In this document: positions 35,694 through 42,709 of the stretch, piece by piece
Layout: each line of letters starts with the position of its first letter
How positions within the stretch are numbered: the first letter of the stretch is position 1
Source of the DNA: Methylobacillus rhizosphaerae
GTDB taxonomy: Bacteria; Pseudomonadota; Gammaproteobacteria; Burkholderiales; Methylophilaceae
Direction of reading: 5' to 3'
NCBI RefSeq assembly: GCF_900187985.1
Contig: NZ_FZOA01000006.1
Coordinates: 62,001 to 126,000, forward strand
DNA: 64,000 bases
Translations under genes and position numbers: made by a program
Notes under the pieces: model-generated
Database searches by the model: none
Seen by the model: only the letters and a program-made list of their open reading frames with translations
What the model was told of the DNA's origin: nothing

Positions 35694-37630
35694 GCCTGGT
35701 CAACTGGGGAAGAAGCAAAGAATTCTACTACATCTTCCACATTCCGCGTCCTGCGCATGGCAGGCAGGCTCTGCCAGATGCGGCGGCCATAGGGCTTGCT
35801 GATCAGGCGCGGGTCGCAGATCATCAGCACTCCCCTGTCCTGCTCATCGCGTATCAAGCGTCCGGCGCCTTGCTTCAAGGTAATGACGGCATAAGGCAGC
35901 TGATATTCCATGAAAGCATTCTTGCCTTCGGCATTCATTTTGTCGATACGTGCCGCCAGCACCGGGTCATCCGGCGGCGCAAACGGCAGCTTGTCGATAA
36001 TCACAGTAGACAATGCCTCGCCGCGCACGTCCACGCCTTCCCAAAAACTCTGCGACCCCACCAATACGGCATTGCCGAGCTTACGAAACCGTTCCAGCAG
36101 CTCGCTACGCGCCGTATCACCCTGCATGAGCAAAGGATACTCCAGGCCCTCCTCTGCAAAAGCATCCTTGAGCAAGGCATGCAGCTCACGCATTGCGCGC
36201 AGGCTGGTGCACAAAACAAACGTCCGGCCACGACTGGCCTTGATCACAGGCAAGGCTACCGATGCCACAGCAGCGTTATATCCACCGCTGTTCGGCTCAG
36301 GCATTCCCTGTGGCGCGTAGAACAAGCCTTGCTGGCCATAATCAAATGGACTATTCCAATAGCCAGTTGCCGCCTCCTGCAGCCCCATCTGGGACAGGTA
36401 GTGGCTGAAATCACTTTTCACCGCCAACGTTGCAGAAGTAAATATCCAGGAACGCGGCTGGGCATTGAGCTGCTTGCTGAAACCTTCAGCAACAGAAAGC
36501 GGCGTGGCATGCAATTGCACCGACTGGCTGAACACCTCCACCCAGCGCACAAGATTACTATCTGCCGCAGCAATCCAGCGTTGCAGCAACACCTGCAACG
36601 CCAAGGCTCGCTGCCAGCAGTTTTCCACTGCCGGGTCACGCGCAGCCTGACTTTCCAGCACGCCAGCAAGCTCAGTGAGCTTCTCTTGCATGGTGGCATA
36701 GTGTGTATCGAAATTACGCAACGCCAACACCTTCTGCACCGGCAGCCTTGCGCCTTCATAGGCAAAAATCAGGCGGAAATCGCGCACCGCCTTTTCCAGC
36801 GCCGCCGTCGCCTCCGGCAAAGCCGTGCAATCCTTGATCGTCGTCAGGTATTCATTATGCGCATCCCGCGCCAGCTCCATGAGCTGGCTGGTGGAATAGC
36901 CTTCGCCAAAGAACATGCCCGCGACTTCCGGCAATTGATGGGCTTCGTCAAAAATCACGGTATTGGCCGAAGGCAGCAACTCCGCCACGCCCTCATCGCG
37001 CAGCATCACATCAGCAAAAAATAAGTGATGATTCACTACCACCACATCGGCTGCCATGGCTCGTTTTCTCGCCTCCATGACAAAACATTCCTTATAGAAC
37101 GCGCACTCCTGCCCACTACAATTATCCCGGGTGGAAGTCACCGCAGGCCAAACAGTGGCGCTTTCCGGTACCGAGCTCAGCTCGCTTTTGTCACCAGTAG
37201 CGCTGTTCTCGGCAAAAGCCTGGATTTTATGCACATAGGCGGCATCTTCACGCGAATAGAACTTGCCCTCGCTCATCGCCCGTTGCAAATGAAAATGGCA
37301 GACGTAATTGGCACGCCCCTTGAGCATGGCAACCGTCACCGGCACCTTGAGCGCATCGCGCACGGCAGGCAGATCGCGGTTGAACAACTGATCCTGCAGG
37401 TTTTTGGTGCCCGTGGAAATAATCACCTTGCCGCCCGAAAGTAGCGCAGGTACCAGATAGGCAAAAGTCTTGCCCGTGCCGGTGCCAGCCTCAGCAACCA
37501 GTTGCTTATCATGCCGGATCGCCTCGGCAATCGCCTGCGCCATCTCCTGCTGCTGCACCCGCGCACGATAACCCGGGATAGCCTCCGCCAATGGGCCTTG
37601 CGGAGAAAAAACATGATCAATATCAGTCAT
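35690..37630 (-). CDS. DinG/YoaA-type ATP-dependent DNA helicase
   Basis: 646 residues, superfamily 2, XPD-like. Motif I is EAGTGTGKTFAYLVPAL, the Fe-S cluster cysteines lie near CHFHLQ, NCSGQECAFYKECF, and the helicase box is IFDEAHQLPEV (DEAH). GAGRLIRDEQDRGVLMICDPR is motif VI. Such helicases unwind R-loops and forked DNA; E. coli dinG is LexA-regulated, YoaA has a role in repair. The size and motifs fit YoaA slightly better than DinG. It starts on the last base of the integrase stop (TAATG, one-base overlap), so intI is the gene directly upstream in the same operon. Confidence 0.9.
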   Translation of the reverse strand: MTDIDHVFSPQGPLAEAIPGYRARVQQQEMAQAIAEAIRHDKQLVAEAGTGTGKTFAYLVPALLSGGKVIISTGTKNLQDQLFNRDLPAVRDALKVPVTVAMLKGRANYVCHFHLQRAMSEGKFYSREDAAYVHKIQAFAENSATGDKSELSSVPESATVWPAVTSTRDNCSGQECAFYKECFVMEARKRAMAADVVVVNHHLFFADVMLRDEGVAELLPSANTVIFDEAHQLPEVAGMFFGEGYSTSQLMELARDAHNEYLTTIKDCTALPEATAALEKAVRDFRLIFAYEGARLPVQKVLALRNFDTHYATMQEKLTELAGVLESQAARDPAVENCWQRALALQVLLQRWIAAADSNLVRWVEVFSQSVQLHATPLSVAEGFSKQLNAQPRSWIFTSATLAVKSDFSHYLSQMGLQEAATGYWNSPFDYGQQGLFYAPQGMPEPNSGGYNAAVASVALPVIKASRGRTFVLCTSLRAMRELHALLKDAFAEEGLEYPLLMQGDTARSELLERFRKLGNAVLVGSQSFWEGVDVRGEALSTVIIDKLPFAPPDDPVLAARIDKMNAEGKNAFMEYQLPYAVITLKQGAGRLIRDEQDRGVLMICDPRLISKPYGRRIWQSLPAMRRTRNVEDVVEFFASSPVDQA

Positions 37631-38634
37631 TAAATTCCTATTTGATCCAGCGGACTGACAACCCCTTTGCCACCACGGTTCAGCACATAAGTGTAAATCA
37701 TAGTAGTGGAAACATCAGAATGCCCCAGCAGCTCCTGCACAGTACGAATGTCATACCCGGACTGCAAGAGATGAGTGGCAAAAGAATGGCGCAAAGTATG
37801 TGGTGTCGCCAGCTTGGTAATGCCTGCCGCAAACACTGCCTGCTTCATGGCGCGTTGCACGCCTTTTTCATCCATATGATGCCGCCGCGTCTTGCCAGAG
37901 CGTGGGTCAACAGACAACTGACGCGACGGAAACACATACTGCCAGCCCCATTCACGTCCGGCATTTGGATATTTTTTATCCAATGCAAATGGTAGATATA
38001 CCTCACCAAAACTTGCCGCCAAATCTTCCTCATGCAACATCTTTACCCTGGCCAGATGATTTTTCAAACCTGATACAGCAGACTCGGGCAGCATCGTTAC
38101 TCTGTCTTTAAAACCCTTACCCTCGCGCACCATAATCTCGCGCAGTTCAAAATCGACATCTTTCACCCGTAGCCGCACTGCCTCCATCAAGCGCAAACCG
38201 CCACCATAGAGTAAAGCAGCAATCAACGCATGCATGCCAGATAACCCAGCCAATACAGACTGCACCTCGCTCACACTCAACACCACGGGCAAACGCTTGG
38301 ACACATTCGCCTGCGTGACGTTATCCAGCCACGGCAACTCAATTTCAAGCACTTCACTATATAAATATAACAACGCAGACTTCGCCTGATTCTGGGTCGA
38401 TGCAGAAACACTCCGCTCAACCGCCAGATGCGTCAAAAATGCTTCTATATCCTTGACCCCCATATCTCGCGGATGACGCTTGCCATGAAAAAGGATATAG
38501 CGTTTAATCCAATCTACATAAGCCTGCTCTGTGCGCAAACTATAATGCTTGAGCCGCAATTTATCACGCACCATATCCAACAACCCGGGCGCTTTTTCTG
38601 CGGTGCTGTTATTTGAATAATTAGGGTGTATCAT
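37630..38634 (-). CDS. intI: Integron integrase (tyrosine recombinase IntI)
   Basis: 334 residues. N-terminal SAM-like domain ([38 protein letters not shown]) and catalytic domain with the four conserved residues: Arg in [16 protein letters not shown], His-Arg in [35 protein letters not shown] with the nucleophilic Tyr. The IntI-specific insertion between the catalytic boxes is present ([17 protein letters not shown]), which separates integron integrases from XerC/D. Divergent from it lie cassettes with attC sites. The ATG at 38634 is preferred; a TTG at 38652 is in frame. A leftward TATAAT is at 38686-38681. All catalytic residues are present, so it is probably active. Confidence 0.95.
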   Translation of the reverse strand: MIHPNYSNNSTAEKAPGLLDMVRDKLRLKHYSLRTEQAYVDWIKRYILFHGKRHPRDMGVKDIEAFLTHLAVERSVSASTQNQAKSALLYLYSEVLEIELPWLDNVTQANVSKRLPVVLSVSEVQSVLAGLSGMHALIAALLYGGGLRLMEAVRLRVKDVDFELREIMVREGKGFKDRVTMLPESAVSGLKNHLARVKMLHEEDLAASFGEVYLPFALDKKYPNAGREWGWQYVFPSRQLSVDPRSGKTRRHHMDEKGVQRAMKQAVFAAGITKLATPHTLRHSFATHLLQSGYDIRTVQELLGHSDVSTTMIYTYVLNRGGKGVVSPLDQIGI

Positions 38635-38740
38635 AAAAATTAATGATAACAAAAACAGCTAGTTATAAAATAAATTCCAGATTATACACCTCAGAGGTGC
38701 ACTTCACGTGCATTTTGAGGGTGGCTACTATTAGTTAGGG
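38635..38740. other. attI region and first cassette junction
   Basis: The stretch between intI and the first cassette ends in a core-like GTTAGGG at 38734-38740, eight bases before the first cassette ORF. attI sites lie here in all integrons. I see no second well-formed integrase site. The intI -10 (38686-38681) lies inside. Confidence 0.6.
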
Positions 38741-38748
38741 CTCATACC

Positions 38749-39258
38749 GTGCATCGCTACTACTTCATCGATTCAAGCGGAGAGGACACCAACCTCCAGC
38801 TTTACTCGCTTAAGCAGGCAAAAATTCACTGGGCCGATCTCCAACGCGACCTGTCTGATGCAGATCAGGTAGAGCACTTTCATGAGCGCTGCATATTCAT
38901 CATTTGCACGATCGGACTGAGCGTGTCTCAACTGCTCGGGCAGAACAATCCATCTCCTGACGAGCGCGTGCCCTCGCCAAGGAAAATCTTTGCCTCTTTG
39001 GTAGATCGGCATGCGCTCGATCCTGAGTTGAAACTGAAGTTCAAAGAGTTCATAGACACATACGACCAGTGTCGCCATTTCGGGCTCACCAACGACGGAT
39101 CTAGGCATTGGCAAGTAAGTCAGGTAACTCTGGATAAGACTCGCGAGCTATATGAGTTCGGTCTTATGGTCTGGGATACGGTGATTGGGATATTCCGGCG
39201 TGATCCGCAGAACGAGTTAGACGACTTAGACTTGGCGACGGTGCAAGATGAGCCCTAA
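38749..39258 (+). CDS. Cassette 1: hypothetical soluble protein
   Basis: 169 residues from a GTG; no family recognised. It is soluble and helix-rich, with VEHFHERCIFIICTIGLSVS in the middle and LDPELKLKFKEFIDTYDQCRHFG after it. The stop TAA lies within the first base block of attC1, as usual for cassettes. No ribosome site is obvious, which is common for cassette genes. The bases 38735-39312 form the first gene cassette. Confidence 0.7.
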   Translation: MHRYYFIDSSGEDTNLQLYSLKQAKIHWADLQRDLSDADQVEHFHERCIFIICTIGLSVSQLLGQNNPSPDERVPSPRKIFASLVDRHALDPELKLKFKEFIDTYDQCRHFGLTNDGSRHWQVSQVTLDKTRELYEFGLMVWDTVIGIFRRDPQNELDDLDLATVQDEP

Positions 39259-39312
39259 CAATTCATTCAAGCCGACGCCGCTTCGCAGCGCGGCTTAATT
39301 CAGGTGTTAGTG
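39252..39312 (+). repeat. attC site 1
   Basis: 61 bases. Inverse core GCCCTAAC (39252-39259), then the inner arm AATTCATTCAAGCCGACGCC, loop around CTTCG, the mirror GCGCGGCTTAATTCAGG, and core GTTAGTG (39306-39312). This matches the classic short attC of mobile integron cassettes closely. Confidence 0.92.
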
Positions 39313-39320
39313 TGCAAAAT

Positions 39321-39764
39321 ATGAAGCCAATAATAGGATTATTTGTTGCCCCAATCATGGGTGCCTTCTTGGGCACCATCTTGATGGTTTTTGCTTCTGA
39401 TATAGAAGCAAACCAAATATTGAGTGTTCTTTTTGTATATACATTGGTGGGTTCAGTAATTGGAATGATTATCGCAACATTTCTTGGGTGGCCTCTTTTC
39501 CAAGCTTACAAGTTTTTTGGCATGTACAGGGCATGGCAGTTTGCAATTGGCGGTGCTTTATGTGCTTTGCCATTTTGGGCTCTATGGTTCTATCCATTTA
39601 ATTCAAATCATTGGGCTACTTATCGATACGTAAATTCGTTCTATTTCTTCAGTGTGGGTATTTTCTCGGCAATCGCGTTTTGGTATTTTGTTATCAGAAA
39701 AATGTACACTAACAATCAGCTCAACACGGACTCCGGCACTGACGCGCCTCCGCCGGCTAGCTGA
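39321..39764 (+). CDS. Cassette 2: four-helix membrane protein
   Basis: About 147 residues and clearly AT-richer than the chromosome around it. Four membrane helices: IIGLFVAPIMGAFLGTILMV, ILSVLFVYTLVGSVIGMIIA, WQFAIGGALCALPFWALWF and FSVGIFSAIAFWYFV. The family is not recognised. The C-terminal tail (NTDSGTDAPPPAS) is encoded by attC2 itself, a typical cassette feature. A GTG at 39312, overlapping the attC1 core, is an alternative start. Confidence 0.75.
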   Translation: MKPIIGLFVAPIMGAFLGTILMVFASDIEANQILSVLFVYTLVGSVIGMIIATFLGWPLFQAYKFFGMYRAWQFAIGGALCALPFWALWFYPFNSNHWATYRYVNSFYFFSVGIFSAIAFWYFVIRKMYTNNQLNTDSGTDAPPPAS

Positions 39765-39773
39765 GCATTAGGA
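39719..39773 (+). repeat. attC site 2, with a non-canonical core
   Basis: 55 bases. GCTCAAC (39719-39725) opens the site, CCGGC/GCCGG and GCTCA/TGAGC arms pair, and the 3' core reads ATTAGGA (39767-39773) instead of GTTRRRY. The G-to-A change is at the base beside the crossover. Confidence 0.75.
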
Positions 39774-39790
39774 GAAATACGGAGAATCTA

Positions 39791-40045
39791 ATGACCAGTG
39801 ACTTTTCAAGTCTGAGGCGGCCAAAGCATCCAATGCCTGACTTTGTCACTCAGGCATTGAATGAGCGAGGGTTGATGGCCGCCTATAAGGATCGACCTGC
39901 ATACCAGCAGAATGACTACCTTGGATGGATAAATCAGGCCAAACGCCAAGAGACCAAGGAAAAGAGGCTTGCTCAGATGCTCGTTGAGCTTGAGGCTGGT
40001 GATGTTTATATGAATATGAAACATGCAACATCAGCGAAGAAATGA
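39791..40045 (+). CDS. Cassette 3: short YdeI/OmdA-like protein
   Basis: 84 residues. The segment YLGWINQAKRQETKEKRL followed by AQMLVELEAGD is the pattern of the bacteriocin-protection OmdA/YdeI C-terminal domain, where a helix pair precedes a conserved IAKR-like motif. The domain is nearly the entire protein, with a short N-terminal arm. GGAG lies 6 bases before the ATG. The function of the family is weakly defined. Cassette spans about 39768-40157. Confidence 0.7.
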   Translation: MTSDFSSLRRPKHPMPDFVTQALNERGLMAAYKDRPAYQQNDYLGWINQAKRQETKEKRLAQMLVELEAGDVYMNMKHATSAKK

Positions 40046-40073
40046 ATATTTCTCCGTATTGTCAGGTACTTTC

Positions 40074-40157
40074 GCCTAACAAGGCGCTGTTGTCGCCGCT
40101 ATCGCGGCTGGGACGGCCTACACTACGTTCCGGCCGCCCCAAAGCTTGTCGTTAGGG
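40074..40157 (+). repeat. attC site 3
   Basis: 84 bases from GCCTAAC (40074-40080) to GTTAGGG (40151-40157). Internal arms around GCCGCTATCGCGGCTGGGACGG and CCGGCCGCC pair partly, as in longer attC sites. It includes a GGCGC.. block typical of aadA-like attC variants. Confidence 0.8.
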
Positions 40158-40159
40158 AT

Positions 40160-40402
40160 ATGGTTCCAGTATATTCACCAATATCTGAATCCGAGGCTGC
40201 GGTTATCTCTGCATTGCTCGAAGCATATATATAATTTCTTTTTTGAGAAAATGGGGTCTGACCCCATTTATTCACGATATTGAGTAACACAGAATTTCTC
40301 GATGCCTTGCAGCTAGCAAGGAAGTGTGTCCAACTATGGGAATCATACATAGATGGACTGCGAGAATATAACAATCTGGTCAACAAGGACGCTTCGCGTT
40401 AG
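40160..40402 (+). pseudogene. Cassette 4: broken gene interrupted by a palindromic element
   Basis: From the ATG at 40160 the frame reads MVPVYSPISESEAAVISALL and stops at 40232. After about 45 bases containing a 21-base palindrome (40249-40269) the same frame resumes from 40280 and reads TEFLDALQLARKCVQLWESY on to a TAG at 40400-40402 inside the attC core. The two parts lie in one frame, separated by stops at 40232, 40244 and 40259. The first part resembles the start of small putative signal-transducing (DUF2007-like) proteins. An ORF on the opposite strand (40123-40386) looks like a shadow. Confidence 0.6.
40249..40269. repeat. GGGGTC-T-GACCCC palindrome (REP-like)
   Basis: Perfect 10-base arms AAATGGGGTC and GACCCCATTT with a single central T. 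Palindromes with this GGTCTGACC core are common extragenic repeats in proteobacteria and often accompany REP-associated tyrosine transposases; a remnant of such a gene lies 1 kb downstream. Confidence 0.75.
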
Positions 40403-40404
40403 GG
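40378..40404 (+). repeat. Truncated attC-like site 4
   Basis: GGTCAAC (40378-40384), AAGGACGCTTCGC and GTTAGGG (40398-40404) resemble attC ends with most of the middle missing (27 bases). It closes cassette 4. Confidence 0.5.
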
Positions 40405-40496
40405 TCTTATCGCATTTTATTAGCAGCAGCGACATCAGAATGTAAAATGCTGCAAAATGAGGGCAGATACGATTTGTCCTTATTTCAACGTTAGAC
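40405..40496 (+). other. Short non-coding segment between two core sites
   Basis: A 92-base stretch ends in a second core GTTAGAC (40490-40496). GCATTTTA/TAAAATGC forms a stem (about 40413-40450). Bases 40455-40479 (AATGAGGGCAGATACGATTT..) resemble 41220-41244 upstream of the transposase remnant. It may be a tiny or decayed cassette. Confidence 0.45.
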
Positions 40497-40511
40497 CTTA
40501 TGGGAGCGCTC

Positions 40512-40784
40512 ATGGCAAGTTGGAAACATCATTTTGCTGAATCATTTCTGCTTAGTTGCGTACTCGCTTTGGCGTTGTTTTTCCTTGCCTCACAATCAGT
40601 GACAAATATTTGGACTCAACTGGCCTTCCTTGCCCCTTACTTGGGAGCGGCGCTTCTATCAGATAACATTCATTCGCCGAATTTATGGTTGATCGGACTT
40701 CTCCTCGTTATTCAATTCAACTTGATAGTGTTCTTGATGGGATGGACCATAGGCCGTTATCGCAATCGGTCACCAAAGACCTAA
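40512..40784 (+). CDS. Cassette 5: small membrane protein
   Basis: 90 residues, three hydrophobic segments (FLLSCVLALALFFLASQSV, LAFLAPYLGAALLS, LIGLLLVIQFNLIVFLMGW), ending in a basic tail GRYRNRSPKT that runs into attC5. Family unknown. GGAG lies 5 bases before the ATG at 40512; an upstream ATG at 40500 directly beside the core is possible. Stop lies at the start of attC5. Confidence 0.65.
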   Translation: MASWKHHFAESFLLSCVLALALFFLASQSVTNIWTQLAFLAPYLGAALLSDNIHSPNLWLIGLLLVIQFNLIVFLMGWTIGRYRNRSPKT

Positions 40785-40835
40785 CAAATCATTCAAACCG
40801 TGCCACTTCGTGGCACCATAACTCAGCCGTTAACT
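40779..40835 (+). repeat. attC site 5
   Basis: ACCTAAC (40779-40785), AAATCATTCAAACC, a perfect GTGCCAC/GTGGCAC stem with a TTC loop, GGTTT-like mirror and core GTTAACT (40829-40835). 57 bases, canonical in size and fold. Confidence 0.9.
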
Positions 40836-40851
40836 ACTTCAGGAGGTAACA

Positions 40852-41196
40852 ATGCAATCTGGAAGTTGTCATTGCGGAGCTGTAAAGTTCACCGCTCAAG
40901 GCGAGGTTGACCAAGCCATTGAATGTAACTGTTCACACTGTAGCCGCAAAGGCTTTCTGCTCTGGTTCGTACCACGCGAAGCATTCACGATTACATCAGG
41001 TGAGGACAAGCTCACGACCTATACCTTCAACAAGCACATGATCCAGCACCAATTCTGCTCAGTTTGTGGTTGTCAGGCTTTCGGTCTTGGGAGCAAGCCT
41101 GACGGCACCAAGCTGGCTGCAATCAATGTTCGCTGCGTGGATGACATTGATATTGCAGAAATCAAGCGTGTTCAGGTGAACGGCAGGGACTTCTAG
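40852..41196 (+). CDS. Cassette 6: GFA-family zinc-binding protein
   Basis: 114 residues. Zinc-binding cysteines appear in the family order: SGSCHCGAVKFTA, then IECNCSHCSRKGFLL and FCSVCGCQAFG. The fold is that of the GFA/CENP-V group, first known from a glutathione-dependent formaldehyde-activating protein. Most members have no proven activity. A strong AGGAGGT precedes the ATG by 4 bases. No attC was found after it, so it is either the last cassette with a lost site or the edge of the array. In a methylotroph a link to formaldehyde is tempting but unproven. Confidence 0.85.
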   Translation: MQSGSCHCGAVKFTAQGEVDQAIECNCSHCSRKGFLLWFVPREAFTITSGEDKLTTYTFNKHMIQHQFCSVCGCQAFGLGSKPDGTKLAAINVRCVDDIDIAEIKRVQVNGRDF

Positions 41197-41286
41197 CAGG
41201 CTAGCAGCTATCAAAAATAAAATGAGGTCAAATACGATTTATCCAATTTGGCACGATTGAGGCATTATTAACTTTTTAGGCCTATC

Positions 41287-41415
41287 ATGGCACGTCTCCC
41301 TCGTTTCGTGATTTCAGGTCAACCACAGCACACCACTCAGCGATGCAACCATCGTCGGGTGATTTTTGCTGTTGAATTTGACTACCAATTTTTTAGAAGA
41401 ATTAATCGTGTCTAA
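41287..41415 (+). pseudogene. 5' remnant of a REP-associated tyrosine transposase (RAYT, Y1_Tnp)
   Basis: 42 residues: MARLPRFVISGQPQH, then TQRCNHRRVIFAV and FDYQFFRRI, then stop. This is the unmistakable N-terminus of RAYT/Y1 transposases (usually MARLPR..QHVIQRGNNR and DYxFFL), but the catalytic HUH and Tyr domain is absent. The changes of QRGNN to QRCNH add to decay. Downstream an unrelated gene overlaps it. The stretch before it (41197-41286) shows no gene. Confidence 0.85.
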
Positions 41416-41428
41416 CCCTATCTCACTT

Positions 41429-41845
41429 ATGCGAATACTTATCTTTGTTATTCTTGGATTTTTATCTCTGACGAGTCACGCCGATGATGATTTCTATAGC
41501 TTAATGCTTCCTGGCAGTTACATCTTGGTCGGGAAAGCATTAGATTCCGAAAGGACATACGTCGGGAAGATAGTGATTGAGGGTGTAAAAATCGGTTTTA
41601 AGATAACACGTGTGATTGCTGGAAAATCAGTTTATGGAAATGGAAAAATTGAATCTGCTGCGGGTGGTGATGCAAAAGTTTTGCGCATCAGATTCAATGA
41701 GGATGGCTCAGATTATGAGCAGACATGTATGATTGGCGCTGACTTAGATAACTACGCAAGAATTAGCTGTTATCTTTATCGTCCTGAAGTGGAAACGTTG
41801 AATCCTGGTCTTGAAGTGCTCTTTATTGATCACACGACCAGATAA
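41429..41845 (+). CDS. Secreted hypothetical protein
   Basis: 138 residues. A signal peptide (MRILIFVILGFLSLTSHADD) gives a small soluble periplasmic protein, beta-rich with YILVGKALDSERTYVGKIVI and a Cys pair (TCMIGADL, ISCYLY) that could form a disulfide. The composition is AT-rich like the cassettes. A GTG at 41408 in the transposase remnant is the other possible start. No family recognised. Confidence 0.55.
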   Translation: MRILIFVILGFLSLTSHADDDFYSLMLPGSYILVGKALDSERTYVGKIVIEGVKIGFKITRVIAGKSVYGNGKIESAAGGDAKVLRIRFNEDGSDYEQTCMIGADLDNYARISCYLYRPEVETLNPGLEVLFIDHTTR

Positions 41846-41884
41846 AACGTATCACTCCAGCGTGATAGCCTGTGCCAGTTACGA

Positions 41885-42562
41885 ATGCCCACACCATACT
41901 CTCCTGAAACCGAGACATTCACTCTTCCCTGCCGTCACGACAATTTCGTTGGCTGGCACCAGGGGCGGCCATTTTATGCGGTTTGGCTCATGATGGTGGA
42001 TACGGTGGCTATCCGTGAGGCGGTGCATCGCTTGCGGTGCGCCATGGGTGATTGGTTACTGCCGGATTACAGGCGGCAGCCGCATATTACGCTGGGCATC
42101 CGTGGCTTTCCGCAATCTGGGTGGCAGGATGAACATAGTTACACGCCTGATTTGTTCGAGCAGGATATTGTGCGTTTGCAGCAGCTGCCTCGCACCGCAT
42201 TGCAGTTGACCTGCCAGGGTACGGACAGCTTCACGACTGCGCCCTACCTTGCCGTGAGTTCGGAAGAAGAATCCCTGCTGGCTTGGCACCGCACGTTGTC
42301 GCCCCAGCACACTGGCAATGCTTATGTGCCGCACATCACTGCCGGGTTTTATCGTCGTGCGATTCCTCTGCCTACCGTCCGTCAGATGTTGTCCCAACTT
42401 GCCCTGCCGTCATGCAAGCTCAGTATTTCGCACATTGAGCTTGCTGCCTACGCCAGCGCAGACACAGCTGGCAGCTTACACACCATCTGCTGCTACAACT
42501 TGTTGACTCAAGAGCTGGAAATGACGCGGCCGCACCTGTTGCCGTGGAATACAGACTTATAG
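41885..42562 (+). CDS. 2H phosphoesterase superfamily protein (LigT/2'-5' RNA ligase-like)
   Basis: 225 residues with two H-x-T motifs, QPHITLG (near residue 67) and VPHITAG (near 144), that set the active site of 2H phosphoesterases, which hydrolyse cyclic phosphates or 2'-5' links in RNA. The duplicated layout is normal. Exact substrate unknown. Ribosome site not obvious. GC is back to chromosomal level, so it marks the end of the cassette region. Confidence 0.75.
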   Translation: MPTPYSPETETFTLPCRHDNFVGWHQGRPFYAVWLMMVDTVAIREAVHRLRCAMGDWLLPDYRRQPHITLGIRGFPQSGWQDEHSYTPDLFEQDIVRLQQLPRTALQLTCQGTDSFTTAPYLAVSSEEESLLAWHRTLSPQHTGNAYVPHITAGFYRRAIPLPTVRQMLSQLALPSCKLSISHIELAAYASADTAGSLHTICCYNLLTQELEMTRPHLLPWNTDL

Positions 42563-42709
42563 CCTGGTAGGGTTCCCGTCGGTGGATGACAAATGGCGAA
42601 TGCGCGGTGTAGCAACGCCGGTGGTTTTAAACAAACGCTATACATCAACCAAGCCTTGAAGCATCATCGATTTGCGTATTGATGCCTTGCCGTATCGATG
42701 CGCGTGGGA

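Noticed and set aside
35492..37024. 510-residue open frame opposite the dinG-like gene
   Set aside because: Antisense shadow; the reverse strand has complete helicase motifs.
40123..40386. 87-residue leftward ORF in cassette 4
   Set aside because: Against the direction of all cassettes and overlapping attC3; the rightward frame halves explain the region better.
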